Notes: generated from the sequence alone by a model not told the origin. A DNA stretch of 59,230 nucleotides from Bacteroidales bacterium (GCA_016783865.1 JADHVS010000004.1:1-59230), one strand, 5' to 3'; counted from the first letter of the stretch, positions 24,725 through 33,656 are shown. Numbers and translations: made by a program.

Positions 24725-25264
24725 ATGAATAGACTGGCTGCTGTTACGAGCACTGATCACATATTTCCACAATACCTTAACACACCGGTTGGGATGCTTC
24801 TTGAATACCATAACCTTGGCAGGCCTCATGAAACCTTTGATTCTGCTCAACTGCTGATTGGTACCTGCATGGATTTCAGGATAAACATAAATATGCCCGC
24901 TAATTTTGCATTTGTGATTCGGACAGGAGGGGCAAATATGCAGTTCAGTGATTTCTATATTTCATTTGCCTTTGCGACAGGATCATTGAAACACATGGCC
25001 CTGATCGGACATAATGATTGCCGGATGACCGATCTGCAGTCAAAAAGGGAGTTGTTCATCACCGGCCTGGCTGAGCATACCGGAGTTGATCCGACAAAAG
25101 GTGAAGACCAGTTTGAAAATTCTGTATCTAAATATGAGATTGGTAATGAGGTGGATTTTGTTGTGGGCGAGACAATACGGCTGCGGAAATTGTATCCAAA
25201 GGTCCTGATAACCCCCATGATGTACCTGGTTGAAGACAGCAAACTTTACTTAATTGAAGAATAA
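24725..25264 (+). CDS. Beta-carbonic-anhydrase-like protein
   Basis: This 179-aa cytoplasmic protein has the beta-carbonic anhydrase zinc-site pattern: Cys48 with the Asp-Arg dyad in CMDFR (Asp50, Arg52), and His96 and Cys99 in IGHNDC. The spacing and the strand before the second motif (LKHMALIGHNDC) fit the family, whose members interconvert CO2 and bicarbonate. The match is partial: the usual GHSxCG reads GHNDCR, and the protein is shorter than most. It may be a divergent carbonic anhydrase or another zinc enzyme on this fold. It stands alone between two decayed genes. Confidence 0.75.
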   Translation: MNRLAAVTSTDHIFPQYLNTPVGMLLEYHNLGRPHETFDSAQLLIGTCMDFRININMPANFAFVIRTGGANMQFSDFYISFAFATGSLKHMALIGHNDCRMTDLQSKRELFITGLAEHTGVDPTKGEDQFENSVSKYEIGNEVDFVVGETIRLRKLYPKVLITPMMYLVEDSKLYLIEE

Positions 25265-25287
25265 TAACACAAAAACCATATCTGGTC

Positions 25288-25622
25288 ATGAAGAAGTTTA
25301 TACTCCTTATCTCATTCATCTTCTTCGCCCTTTCACTATCGGACCAATCTGTAATCTACGGCCCCATTCCCGGGGGGGAAAAAAGGAACATATCCGGGCT
25401 GCCAAATCTGCCAATGATCATTGTATCCTGGTATATCTGTCGACAGGACAACCTGTACAAGTAATAATGGATAAGTTGACTGAGGAGGTCGTGTACGCAC
25501 AATGGTTCGATCCTCGAAATGGGAGCTCAATATTAATCGGGGAATTTCCTAACCAGGGAATCAGAGAATTCTCACTCCCTTCATCCGGAATTGGTAACGA
25601 TTGGGTGTTGATTCTCAAATAA
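25288..25622 (+). pseudogene. Remnant of a secreted DUF4038-type glycoside hydrolase: signal peptide joined to the C-terminal domain, frameshifted
   Basis: From the ATG at 25288 a signal peptide (MKKFILLISFIFFALS) runs straight into SDQSVIYGPIPGG, a sequence that in DUF4038 (apiosidase-like) enzymes precedes the C-terminal collagen-binding-like beta-sandwich. That sandwich follows in another frame (KEHIRAAKSANDHCILVYL, then WFDPRNGSSILIGEFP and GNDWVLILK, stop at 25622). The frames switch at a G7A6 run (25372-25384), where one missing base (or two extra) would restore them. The catalytic barrel is absent. A tiny secreted protein made only of the C-terminal domain is possible if the frameshift is a sequencing error. 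Confidence 0.65.
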
Positions 25623-25656
25623 ACTTTTTTACTATTAATCCAGAAAAAAGAAAATT

Positions 25657-26046
25657 ATGGATAAAACTACCCGTAAAGACCACGAACAGCCATTTGTTGT
25701 CGGGCACCTGGGCTGGAGATATCATCATTTAGGGATCCCGACCAATGAATCCTTACAAGGTGAAAGATACATACCTCATTTGAAATTTTATGTTTCCGGA
25801 TTCAGTACCAACCCTTTCGGCATCGAATGGATGAGATTTGAAGAGGATTGTCCCCTTTCAGATCTGATTAAAACAGTGCCTCATATAGCTTTCGAAGTGG
25901 ATGATCTGGACAAGGAATTGAAATCACATGATTTTGAGATCATTGCTGAACCAACAGTGCCATCTGATGGCGTGCGGGCAGCCATGATTAAGCATAACGG
26001 AGCACCTGTGGAATTAATAGAGTTTTCCGGAAGAAATGCAAGGTAG
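25657..26046 (+). CDS. VOC-superfamily (glyoxalase-like) protein
   Basis: This 129-aa single-domain protein has vicinal-oxygen-chelate features: LGWRYHHLGIPT near the N-terminus, KTVPHIAFEVDDLDKEL in the middle, and APVELIEF with the expected metal-ligand Glu at the end. Many members bind a metal and act on small oxygenated compounds, but the reaction here cannot be told. The N-terminus is longer than usual (FVVGHLGWRYHH). It starts 34 nt after the DUF4038 remnant. Confidence 0.75.
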   Translation: MDKTTRKDHEQPFVVGHLGWRYHHLGIPTNESLQGERYIPHLKFYVSGFSTNPFGIEWMRFEEDCPLSDLIKTVPHIAFEVDDLDKELKSHDFEIIAEPTVPSDGVRAAMIKHNGAPVELIEFSGRNAR

Positions 26047-26126
26047 GACAGTCAATATTGTTGCTTTGGCAAATAGTTTGTTGAAGAAAAAGCATATATT
26101 CAAGCTGGTAAAGAACTGCACCGGAA

Positions 26127-27296
26127 ATGCAAAAAAACTGGTTACTGATTATCTTCATCACAATAAGCTCCTGCTTGTATGCACAAAGCCTGAAGGATCT
26201 TACGTTTGGCGCAGAAAATACATTTGATGTAGTCACCTGGAATATTGAATGGTTTCCGAAAAATGGACAGGCAACTGCCGATTCGGTCGAAAAGATAATC
26301 CGGGCACTGGATGTTGAAATACTGGCCTTACAGGAAATCGAAGACACCTTCCTGTTTAATAAAATGATCAATAACCTGGATGGATATGATTGGTTTTATG
26401 ATCCGGGATATCATGGCGGCCTGGCATATGTTTATAAACCGGATATTGTCGAGGTTCTTGATTTTTATGAGATCTATACCGATGAGATTTACTGGCGTCC
26501 CCTGCCCAGGGCACCACTGGTACTTGAAATAAACTTCAGGGGGAAAAAATACATTTTCATCAATAACCATTTTAAATGCTGCGGTGATGGTTTTCTCAAC
26601 CTCAATGATGATGGTGATGAGGAAAAACGCCGGCTGGATGCGAGCCTGCATATCAAGTATTACATTGACACCTATTTCCCGGATGACAGGGTAATTCTGC
26701 TGGGGGATCTGAACGATCTCATTACAGATATCCCGGAACACAATGTCTTTCAGTCGTTTATAGATGACACTGAGAATTATTTAATGGCAGATATGGCCAT
26801 AGCGGAAGGGAGCCAGTCGGTATGGTCATATCCGGGCTGGCCATCGCATATTGATCATATCATCATTACAAACGAGCTTTTTGAGGCGTTCGGAAGGGAT
26901 AGTTCCGATATCCGGACCATTGGAATTGAGGATTACTATTCAGGTGGATTCCGGGAATATGATGCCAACGTTACCGACCACCGGCCGCTGGCTTTGAAAC
27001 TACAAACTTCGTCTTCGGAGCTAAATGATGAGAATAACCTCATCCTGCAGGATATTTTGAACATCTATCCAAACCCGTCCCGGGATAAAATACAAATCAC
27101 ATTTAATCCGGTGCCTCAAAATGGAGCCATTGAGATCTATAACCTGGGTGGACAATTAATGGAGCGGTTGCAGGTGGGCACAGGTCAGAGCTCGTGTTCC
27201 TGCAATACAGAAAAACTCAGCAAGGGAATTTACATTGTTAAATTAACTTCAGGCCTTGAATTAATTGCCATTGAGAAACTGGTAATAATAAAATAA
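26127..27296 (+). CDS. Secreted endonuclease/exonuclease/phosphatase-family protein with T9SS sorting tail
   Basis: This 389-aa protein has a signal peptide (cleavage near CLYAQ) and a DNase I-like fold: VVTWNIEWFP, LALQEIED (catalytic Glu), NNHFKC, VILLGDLNDL (Asp/Asn pair) and WPSHIDHIIIT plus TDHRPLAL (catalytic His pairs). After about residue 305 comes a type IX sorting domain (IYPNPSRDKIQITF; GIYIVKLTSG). It is probably an extracellular or surface-bound nuclease or phosphodiesterase. The secreted peptidase gene follows 13 nt downstream, so the two may form a nutrient-scavenging operon. Confidence 0.88.
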   Translation: MQKNWLLIIFITISSCLYAQSLKDLTFGAENTFDVVTWNIEWFPKNGQATADSVEKIIRALDVEILALQEIEDTFLFNKMINNLDGYDWFYDPGYHGGLAYVYKPDIVEVLDFYEIYTDEIYWRPLPRAPLVLEINFRGKKYIFINNHFKCCGDGFLNLNDDGDEEKRRLDASLHIKYYIDTYFPDDRVILLGDLNDLITDIPEHNVFQSFIDDTENYLMADMAIAEGSQSVWSYPGWPSHIDHIIITNELFEAFGRDSSDIRTIGIEDYYSGGFREYDANVTDHRPLALKLQTSSSELNDENNLILQDILNIYPNPSRDKIQITFNPVPQNGAIEIYNLGGQLMERLQVGTGQSSCSCNTEKLSKGIYIVKLTSGLELIAIEKLVIIK

Positions 27297-27309
27297 AGCT
27301 GATAAACGA

Positions 27310-28608
27310 ATGAAAAAAAAACGCATCATTATTATATTGTTCTTTTCAGGATTAAATATTTACGCAGGGGCACAAAATGAATCCCTTGAATATTTATTAT
27401 TCGAGCTTCCCGATGTTATCTTTAAGGAAACCGATCCGCCCAATGGTTTTGAAAAAGCTTATGAATTGCAAATTAAACAGCAGGTGGATCATAACGATCC
27501 TTCTGCCGGCACTTTCTATCAGAAAGGATATTTGTCACATAAGGGATTTGACCGGCCGACGGTTATGATAACAGAGGGATACAGCATTTACGGCAACTAT
27601 CCATACGAATTAACCAGATTCCTGGATGCAAACCAGATTCAAATCGAGCACCGGTTCTTTGGCGCAAGTGTTCCTGATACACTGGACTACGATTACCTGA
27701 ACCTGAGCCAGGCATCGGCTGATCTGCATTATATCAACCAGCTTTTCAGGAAAATATACCAGGGGAAATGGTTGAGCACCGGCATCAGCAAAGGAGGAGC
27801 CACAACCATTTTTTACCGTTATTATTATCCGGATGATGTGGATGTGAGTGTTCCCTATGTAGCTCCTGTGAATAAAGCGTTTGAGGATGAGAGGATATAC
27901 CACTTCCTGGATACAGTCGGAACGGACGATTGTCGTGAAAAAATAAAGTCTTTCCAGGTCAGAATGCTGGAAAACCGTGATCAGGTTTTACCAATCCTCG
28001 AGAAGCACTGCAACAGTGAGAACCTTACTTTCACTTATCTCACCTTTGAGGAGGCATTTGAATATGGTGTTCTGGAATATCCCTTTTCATTCTGGCAATA
28101 CGGATCAAGTTGTGACGGGATACCGGATGATACTGTACCGCTCAAACAGGCTGTTGATTATTTAAGCGATGTCTCCGATATTAGTTTTTTCAGCGACAGG
28201 GATATTGAAAGTTATGGTTCCCATTACTATCAATCTGCCACAGAGATGGGGTATTACGGGTATGAAACAGAGGACTTCAAGGGTCTTCTTAAAGCCTTGC
28301 CCCTGTATCCCCATCCGCATGCTACGTTTGTCCCTGACAAAATGAAAGTGACTTTTGACGGAACACTATTGAATGATGTGCATGAATGGCTGGAATCAGA
28401 AGGAGATCATTTCATCTATATTTATGGAGGGTCGGACACCTGGTCTGCCACTGCAGTACCACCTTCAGACGAGGTGGATGCATTGTGGTTTATGCTGAAA
28501 GGTAAAAGCCATAGTACAGCCAATATCAGGAATATGAACGATGAAGAAAGGGAAAAACTAATATCTACCCTGGAAAAATGGTTGTCGCTGGAAATTGAAA
28601 CCCCATGA
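27310..28608 (+). CDS. Secreted serine peptidase of the S37/S28 type
   Basis: This 432-aa alpha/beta-hydrolase peptidase has a signal peptide (ending near YAGAQ). The oxyanion segment IEHRFFGAS and nucleophile elbow STGISKGGATT (Ser160) match S37 tripeptidyl aminopeptidases and resemble S28 prolyl peptidases. The likely Asp is in YGGSDTWSA and the likely His in GKSHSTANI near the C-terminus. It cleaves peptides from the N-terminus in known relatives. The stop overlaps the rsgA start (ATGA), so translation is coupled to a cytosolic GTPase, an odd pairing. Confidence 0.83.
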   Translation: MKKKRIIIILFFSGLNIYAGAQNESLEYLLFELPDVIFKETDPPNGFEKAYELQIKQQVDHNDPSAGTFYQKGYLSHKGFDRPTVMITEGYSIYGNYPYELTRFLDANQIQIEHRFFGASVPDTLDYDYLNLSQASADLHYINQLFRKIYQGKWLSTGISKGGATTIFYRYYYPDDVDVSVPYVAPVNKAFEDERIYHFLDTVGTDDCREKIKSFQVRMLENRDQVLPILEKHCNSENLTFTYLTFEEAFEYGVLEYPFSFWQYGSSCDGIPDDTVPLKQAVDYLSDVSDISFFSDRDIESYGSHYYQSATEMGYYGYETEDFKGLLKALPLYPHPHATFVPDKMKVTFDGTLLNDVHEWLESEGDHFIYIYGGSDTWSATAVPPSDEVDALWFMLKGKSHSTANIRNMNDEEREKLISTLEKWLSLEIETP

Positions 28609-29681
28609 CATTAGAAGATTTAGGCTTTAATGTTACACTAGAGCAAATCAGAATTGAACTGAAACTGGATTGTTATGATATAGGCAGAGTGGCTGCCGTC
28701 CATAAGGAGCGATGCATTGTAAGATCGGCCAGGCGTGTTTATGATTCTGAACTATTAGGTAACTTAAGGCACACAGCTGAAGACAGGTCTGATTTCCCGG
28801 TAGTTGGCGACTGGGTAGCTATATCATCCTACGATGATGATCATGCTATTATACACCGGGTTTTTCCAAGAACGACAGTACTTGAACGACAGGCCGTCGG
28901 GATGTTTGGAGAGAAGCAGATCATCGCCTCAAATATAGACTACTCCCTTATTGTTCAGGCAGTTGACAGGGATTTTAATATCAACAGGCTGGAACGTTAT
29001 CTGACCATATCATCTGCCGGCCGGGTTATACCTATCATAATTTTATCAAAAATTGACCTTATAAACGAAATTCAGCTAAGTGAAACGATTAAAAGGATAA
29101 AAACCAGAATTGACGATATTGCTATTATCCCAATCAGCAATGAAACCACTACGGGATATGAGCAGCTGGTGTCAATTTTTAATAAGGGAAAAACCTATTG
29201 TCTTCTTGGATCATCCGGAGCTGGCAAATCAACCCTGATAAATAATCTGTCGGGCCAGGAGCTCATGAAAACAGGCTCCATCAGTCTGAGCACTAAAAAA
29301 GGAAGACATATCACAAGTCACAGGGAAATGATCGTTCTGGAACAGGGTGGAATAATAATAGATAATCCCGGTATGCGGGAAATTGGAATAGCTGATACCA
29401 CCGATGGACTGGAAAGCACCTTTGATGATATTATAAAATATGCTGCCAATTGCAGATTTTCAGACTGCTCTCATCTCCGGGAAAAGGGTTGTGCTGTACT
29501 GGAAGCTGTAGAAAAGGGAGAAATAGATAGATCTTCCTATGAGAACTATATGAAAATGAGTAGGGAGAAAATCAGGTTTCAATCAAGCGTGGCTGAAAAA
29601 AGAAAAAAAGACAAGGAATTTGGCAAGATGGTAAAAGAGATCAAGAGGTTAAAAAAAGGGGGAGATGACATAGGCCTCTGA
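28605..29681 (+). CDS. rsgA: Ribosome small-subunit-dependent GTPase A (YjeQ/RsgA)
   Basis: This 358-aa ribosome-assembly GTPase acts late in 30S maturation. It has an N-terminal OB-fold (VVGDWVAISSYDD) and a circularly permuted GTPase core in which G4 (LSKIDLI) precedes G1 (GSSGAGKSTLI) and G3 (DNPGMREIG). The C-terminal zinc knuckle has the pattern C-x4-C-x-H-x5-C in CRFSDCSHLREKGC. All key residues are present. The start codon overlaps the stop of the peptidase gene. Confidence 0.97.
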   Translation: MTLEDLGFNVTLEQIRIELKLDCYDIGRVAAVHKERCIVRSARRVYDSELLGNLRHTAEDRSDFPVVGDWVAISSYDDDHAIIHRVFPRTTVLERQAVGMFGEKQIIASNIDYSLIVQAVDRDFNINRLERYLTISSAGRVIPIIILSKIDLINEIQLSETIKRIKTRIDDIAIIPISNETTTGYEQLVSIFNKGKTYCLLGSSGAGKSTLINNLSGQELMKTGSISLSTKKGRHITSHREMIVLEQGGIIIDNPGMREIGIADTTDGLESTFDDIIKYAANCRFSDCSHLREKGCAVLEAVEKGEIDRSSYENYMKMSREKIRFQSSVAEKRKKDKEFGKMVKEIKRLKKGGDDIGL

Positions 29682-29822
29682 TATAATACTGTTTTGATTA
29701 AAGTTCCCCGCCAAGGGCATACCTGGTTCTTGAGATAAAATTTTGAAAGTTTGTTCACCTGCCCGGTTAGTAAAAATTTTTTCTCATCTTTATATTGATA
29801 TAATTAATTGAACAACGCAGGC

Positions 29823-30428
29823 ATGCGTCTGATTTTAACCACATTAGCTCTTCTTATCCTGTTCCCCAACATGAATGCCCAGCATGGTTTATCGGCAGGA
29901 TTGTCTACCCAGTTGATCAATTGCCGTATGGTTGACTTCGGCGGACGGAACATTGGAACGAAAGGTGCCTACCGGCCTGCGACCACCCTGTTTGTGGAAT
30001 ATGAATTGGGCAGGAGATGTGCCTTCCAAACCGGACTGGGTTATGCTATGATGACCCAGAATAGTGACCACTTTAAAAATAACTTCCATTACCTGGCCAT
30101 GCCCCTGTATTTCAAAATAGGCAGATTGTCAGAAGATAAACGGATTGCGTTCAACACTCTTCTTGGAACCAATCTTCACTATTTACTTGGAGCACAGCAT
30201 ATTTTCCAGGACGAGACCCGACAAGATATTATTAATCTGAGCCAGCATTATCATTTTGATGCGGTGGCGGGGGCAGGAATTAATATTAAAATTTCGGAAA
30301 AAATCAGGCTGGATGTGTATACCATTTTATCCGCAGGCACCTATATAAACAAGATCACTCCTGCCCAATTATATCTGAATAATTTAAACTACGGGTTCGG
30401 GGCAAACCTTTGTTATAAGATAAGATGA
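29823..30428 (+). CDS. Outer-membrane beta-barrel protein (PorT/OmpW-like), first of a paralogous pair
   Basis: This is a 201-aa predicted eight-stranded barrel. I start at the ATG at 29823, which opens a signal peptide (MRLILTTLALLIL, cleavage near MNAQ); a TTG five codons upstream is less likely. Alternating aromatic strands and the block FQTGLGYAMMTQ, then NNFHYLAMPLYFKIGRL are shared with the protein at 31594-32238. The stop overlaps the next start (ATGA), so it is translationally coupled to the serine hydrolase. Specific role unknown. Confidence 0.7.
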   Translation: MRLILTTLALLILFPNMNAQHGLSAGLSTQLINCRMVDFGGRNIGTKGAYRPATTLFVEYELGRRCAFQTGLGYAMMTQNSDHFKNNFHYLAMPLYFKIGRLSEDKRIAFNTLLGTNLHYLLGAQHIFQDETRQDIINLSQHYHFDAVAGAGINIKISEKIRLDVYTILSAGTYINKITPAQLYLNNLNYGFGANLCYKIR

Positions 30429-31597
30429 AGAGAACATGGATCGTCATATCAGCTATTCTGATTGTTTACTTACTCATTTCATGTGAAGAGGATACAAGTA
30501 TTGACGATTCATGGTCTCTCAGGGAAAAAATTGATAACCTGGTTGAACCGGTTACGTATTTTGGAAATCCGGGTGCAATGATTATCGGAGTAATCCAGGA
30601 CGGAGAAAAGAGTATCTATAGTTATGGTGATGCGGGACTAGGATCCGGTCCTCCTGAATCAAATACCATCTTTGAAATAGGTTCAAATACCAAAACCTTT
30701 ACTGCCACCATCTTAAGTCAATTCATCATGGAAGGATTGCTGTCGCTTGACGATCCAATCGATCAATTTCTTCCGGCCAATGTGCATCCGCCGTCTTTCC
30801 AGGGCCAGCCCATTACGCTCCGGCACCTTGTGACCCACACTTCCGGTTTGCCCAGGGGAGTTTACAACTTCGGCATAGATCCGAGCGTAGTCTGGTCGGA
30901 GTTTACCAATGAGGATTATTACACCTTCCTGAATGATATATCCCACCAGGCATACCCGTTTGATGACTTTACCCGAGGTAATGAACTGGCTTACCTCGGG
31001 ACTGCATACAGGTATTCGAACATTGGTATTGCGATCCTGGGGCATATACTGGAACTGGTGTCGGGACAATCCTATGAGGACCTGGTTGAGGAAAGGATCA
31101 CTTCGGTTCTGGAAATGCCCGATACCCGGATAATTACCAGGATGACTGTAGAACAGAAGGACAGGATTCCCAGGGCATACAATTTGAACCAGTATGAACA
31201 GCTCCTGCCAAGTGATATGGGAAGGATGCTTGCCATGGGAGGTATCCTGTCTACTATTGATGACATGTTGAAATACATGGAAGCAAACATGGATGATACA
31301 TCTCCATTGTATCCCTCCATGTCGATGTGTCACGAAGTCATTTATACCAATGAAGACATAAGCAATCCGGATGGGGATAATGATGAGATGTTTTATGGCA
31401 GTGGTATAGGAATGGCCTGGTTCGTAACCTATGAAAATGGGGACACCATTATTGAACATGGAGGAGCATACAATCATCTGTGCTTTTTCAAATTCAATAA
31501 AACTAAAAATATCGGAATGGTTTCATTTTCGAATACAAGAACCCCAAAAGTTAGCGATATCAACAGGAGAATATTTGAATTGATAACCAAAGAATGA
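30425..31597 (+). CDS. Serine hydrolase of the class C beta-lactamase/penicillin-binding family (lipoprotein)
   Basis: This 390-aa lipoprotein (LLISC, Cys20) has all three active-site motifs of the beta-lactamase-related fold: SNTK (Ser-x-x-Lys, in FEIGSNTKTFTA), YSN (in YRYSNIGIAILG) and HGG (in IIEHGGAYNHL). LVTHTSGLP is also typical. Such enzymes are D-aminopeptidases, esterases or peptidoglycan-acting; true beta-lactamase activity is not implied. It overlaps both neighbours by 4 nt and is flanked by two paralogous barrel proteins, so the three are probably made together and meet at the outer membrane. Confidence 0.88.
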   Translation: MKRTWIVISAILIVYLLISCEEDTSIDDSWSLREKIDNLVEPVTYFGNPGAMIIGVIQDGEKSIYSYGDAGLGSGPPESNTIFEIGSNTKTFTATILSQFIMEGLLSLDDPIDQFLPANVHPPSFQGQPITLRHLVTHTSGLPRGVYNFGIDPSVVWSEFTNEDYYTFLNDISHQAYPFDDFTRGNELAYLGTAYRYSNIGIAILGHILELVSGQSYEDLVEERITSVLEMPDTRIITRMTVEQKDRIPRAYNLNQYEQLLPSDMGRMLAMGGILSTIDDMLKYMEANMDDTSPLYPSMSMCHEVIYTNEDISNPDGDNDEMFYGSGIGMAWFVTYENGDTIIEHGGAYNHLCFFKFNKTKNIGMVSFSNTRTPKVSDINRRIFELITKE

Positions 31598-32238
31598 ACG
31601 AACAATCTCATCATATCAGGTCCTTCATTCCCTGGTTGGCAGTATCATTGCTGATCCTGATAACCCATTGTACCAGCGCCCAGGACAGGTTTTGGGTTGG
31701 TCTTTCGGGTGGCTTACAAAATACTTATTTGCTATCATCCGGCCGTTCGGAGATCGATGCACAAAATGCATTCAGGCCGAACCTGCTCCTGAATTTTGAA
31801 TTCAGGTTCTCACCTAAAATAGCCCTTCAAACAGGCCTGGGATATTCATTGTATACCCAGAAGACCAGTAAATTCAATAATAATTTTCACTACCTGATTA
31901 TCCCGCTGCATATAAAAACCGGCAGATTCAGGAAGGAGAGGAAGATCGCTCTTGCATATTTCGTTGGTGTGGATTTTAATTACCTGTTATCCGCTAAGAA
32001 TGTCTATATGGATGAAAGGTCAAACATCGTGGAGTATACCAAGAGGTTACATACAGAACCTGTTCTGGGACTGGGAATTAAGAAAAAAATCAATGAACAA
32101 TTCCTGGTTGAAACGTATATTACAGGCAAGATGGGCGGAGTGATAAATAATGCATCTAATGATGGTTTTGCACTCATTAACCGGAACTATGGGATCATGG
32201 TAAGCCTGACACATATTATACCGCGAAGTGATAAATAA
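31594..32238 (+). CDS. Outer-membrane beta-barrel protein, second of the paralogous pair
   Basis: This 214-aa protein has a signal peptide ending near CTSAQ and a small barrel similar to that at 29823-30428: both contain a Q-TGLGY strand, the K-NNFHYL...PL block and the Y/N-YLL turn. The opening ATG overlaps the stop of the serine hydrolase gene. It looks like a duplicated gene retained on the other side of the hydrolase. Function unknown. Confidence 0.7.
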   Translation: MNEQSHHIRSFIPWLAVSLLILITHCTSAQDRFWVGLSGGLQNTYLLSSGRSEIDAQNAFRPNLLLNFEFRFSPKIALQTGLGYSLYTQKTSKFNNNFHYLIIPLHIKTGRFRKERKIALAYFVGVDFNYLLSAKNVYMDERSNIVEYTKRLHTEPVLGLGIKKKINEQFLVETYITGKMGGVINNASNDGFALINRNYGIMVSLTHIIPRSDK

Positions 32239-32267
32239 TATTATACAACCTGCTAACTCAAATCCAC

Positions 32268-32357
32268 ATGAATACAATTAAAGTCTTGCTGGTAACCGGC
32301 CTGCTTTTCATTGGATGGTCAGCCGCCGCACAAGATGTGATCATCCCTGAACTATAA
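32268..32357 (+). pseudogene. Signal-peptide-only remnant (29 aa)
   Basis: A clean signal peptide (MNTIKVLLVTGLLFIGWSA, then AAQDVIIPEL) is followed by TAA. It begins 29 nt after the barrel gene and looks like the surviving start of a secreted protein gene whose body was deleted. It could alternatively encode a small leader peptide. Confidence 0.45.
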
Positions 32358-32368
32358 TCCTGCGAATT

Positions 32369-32905
32369 GTGAACAGGATAACCATAAACCATTTTCAATC
32401 CCCTTTTGGTGAGTTGATCCTTGGCTCATTCGACGACCGGTTGTGCCTTTGCGACTGGCGCTACAGAAGAATGAGACCGGCAATTGATAAAAGGATCGTC
32501 GCAGGATTAAATGCTTCCTATGAAGATGGGGACTCTGACATTATCCGGGATGCGATACAACAATTGCAGGAGTATTTCGGGGGCAGCAGGAAGGAATTCG
32601 ACATCCCCCTGACCATGGTGGGAAGCCTGTTTCAAAAATCTGTCTGGAATGAGTTGCTCAACATCCCGTTTGGCAGGACAGATACTTACCTGGGGATTTC
32701 GAAAAAACTGAAAAACGAGAAGGCGATCCGTGCAATCGCTGCAGCCAATGGAGCCAATGCCATATCTGTTTTTATCCCCTGCCACCGGGTTGTGGGAACC
32801 GACGGCCAGCTGGTTGGCTACGGGGGCGGACTTCACGTAAAGAAGAAGTTGCTGCAGCTGGAAAATTACCAGCTGTTGCCCGGACAGATGCAACTCTTTG
32901 ATTAA
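32369..32905 (+). CDS. ogt: Methylated-DNA-protein-cysteine S-methyltransferase
   Basis: This 178-aa DNA-repair protein removes alkyl groups from O6-alkylguanine in a suicide reaction. The acceptor Cys138 lies in the invariant PCHR motif (VFIPCHRVVG), preceded by the helix-turn-helix with AIRAIAAANGAN (Asn hinge) and followed by GYGGGLHVKK. The N-terminal ribonuclease-like domain is complete. The start is a GTG at 32369, supported by the conserved opening HFQSPFGELILG. It follows the signal-peptide remnant by 11 nt. Confidence 0.95.
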   Translation: MNRITINHFQSPFGELILGSFDDRLCLCDWRYRRMRPAIDKRIVAGLNASYEDGDSDIIRDAIQQLQEYFGGSRKEFDIPLTMVGSLFQKSVWNELLNIPFGRTDTYLGISKKLKNEKAIRAIAAANGANAISVFIPCHRVVGTDGQLVGYGGGLHVKKKLLQLENYQLLPGQMQLFD

Positions 32906-32951
32906 TCAGGTTGCAAGGCATAAAGAACCTAATACTGAAATTTATATTATC

Positions 32952-33656
32952 ATGAAAAAAATATTAGCATTTGGTTGTATTATTATCTTTTTTGCAACTG
33001 TTGTCCAAAGTCAAAATAAAAATATGGATACACTTAAATTAATGAAGAAGGAGATACTTCTTTCCTCCTGCCCTGTTTTATTCGATGAAGAGCTAACCGC
33101 TGAGTCGCTGAAGCAAAACTGGACTGTCCACCACAGTGAATGGTGGGTCGAAGATGGCTGGTTGCACGGTGCAAATCCTGGCAATCACCCGGGGATGGTA
33201 ATCCATAATAATGATTTTCCGGGTAATGTGCTTGTCGAGTTTGACGCTGCAACAGTTGCACCATCTACGCACGATATTAATGTGATGTGGAACGGTGAAT
33301 GGCTTAACGATGTTGATCAGAGAGGTATGGCATATGTCGCAGGATTACAGGGTTGGTGGACAGGAAAAGTGGGTATTGAAAAATCACCGGAATATAAGTT
33401 CATGGTAGGTACCCCTCTGCTCGATTTTCAACCTGGCAAGCTATATCATATCATTGCGGGCAGCATTGACGGTCACTGCTTTATTTTTGCGAACGGGCAA
33501 TTACTCCTGGAAGCCATGGATCCGGATCCAATTGATAACCAAAAATATACAAAAGTGGGACTTGAAGCATACTGCAGTCATATTAAGGTTAGTAACTTCA
33601 GGATCCGTCAGATAAAATGGAAACCGGTTGAAATGAAATATGAGCCGGAATTTTAA
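32952..33656 (+). CDS. Secreted concanavalin-like (DUF1961-type) protein
   Basis: This is a 234-aa protein starting at the ATG at 32952, which opens a signal peptide (MKKILAFGCIIIFFATVVQSQ); an upstream ATG at 32898 would add 18 residues that hide it. The rest is a single beta-jelly-roll: WWVEDGWLHGAN, VLVEFDAATVAP, INVMWNGEW, GWWTGKVGIEK, YHIIAGSIDGHCFIFANG. These fit the DUF1961/DUF6250 group, related in fold to DUF1080 3-keto-glycoside hydrolases and family-16 lectin-like folds. Carbohydrate binding or cleavage is likely but unproven. Confidence 0.65.
   Translation: MKKILAFGCIIIFFATVVQSQNKNMDTLKLMKKEILLSSCPVLFDEELTAESLKQNWTVHHSEWWVEDGWLHGANPGNHPGMVIHNNDFPGNVLVEFDAATVAPSTHDINVMWNGEWLNDVDQRGMAYVAGLQGWWTGKVGIEKSPEYKFMVGTPLLDFQPGKLYHIIAGSIDGHCFIFANGQLLLEAMDPDPIDNQKYTKVGLEAYCSHIKVSNFRIRQIKWKPVEMKYEPEF

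Noticed and set aside
30713..31477. 254-codon open frame on the minus strand
   Set aside because: It lies entirely antisense to the serine hydrolase gene, whose motifs are all intact, and its composition (rich in His, Ile and Pro without domain signals) is that of a shadow frame.
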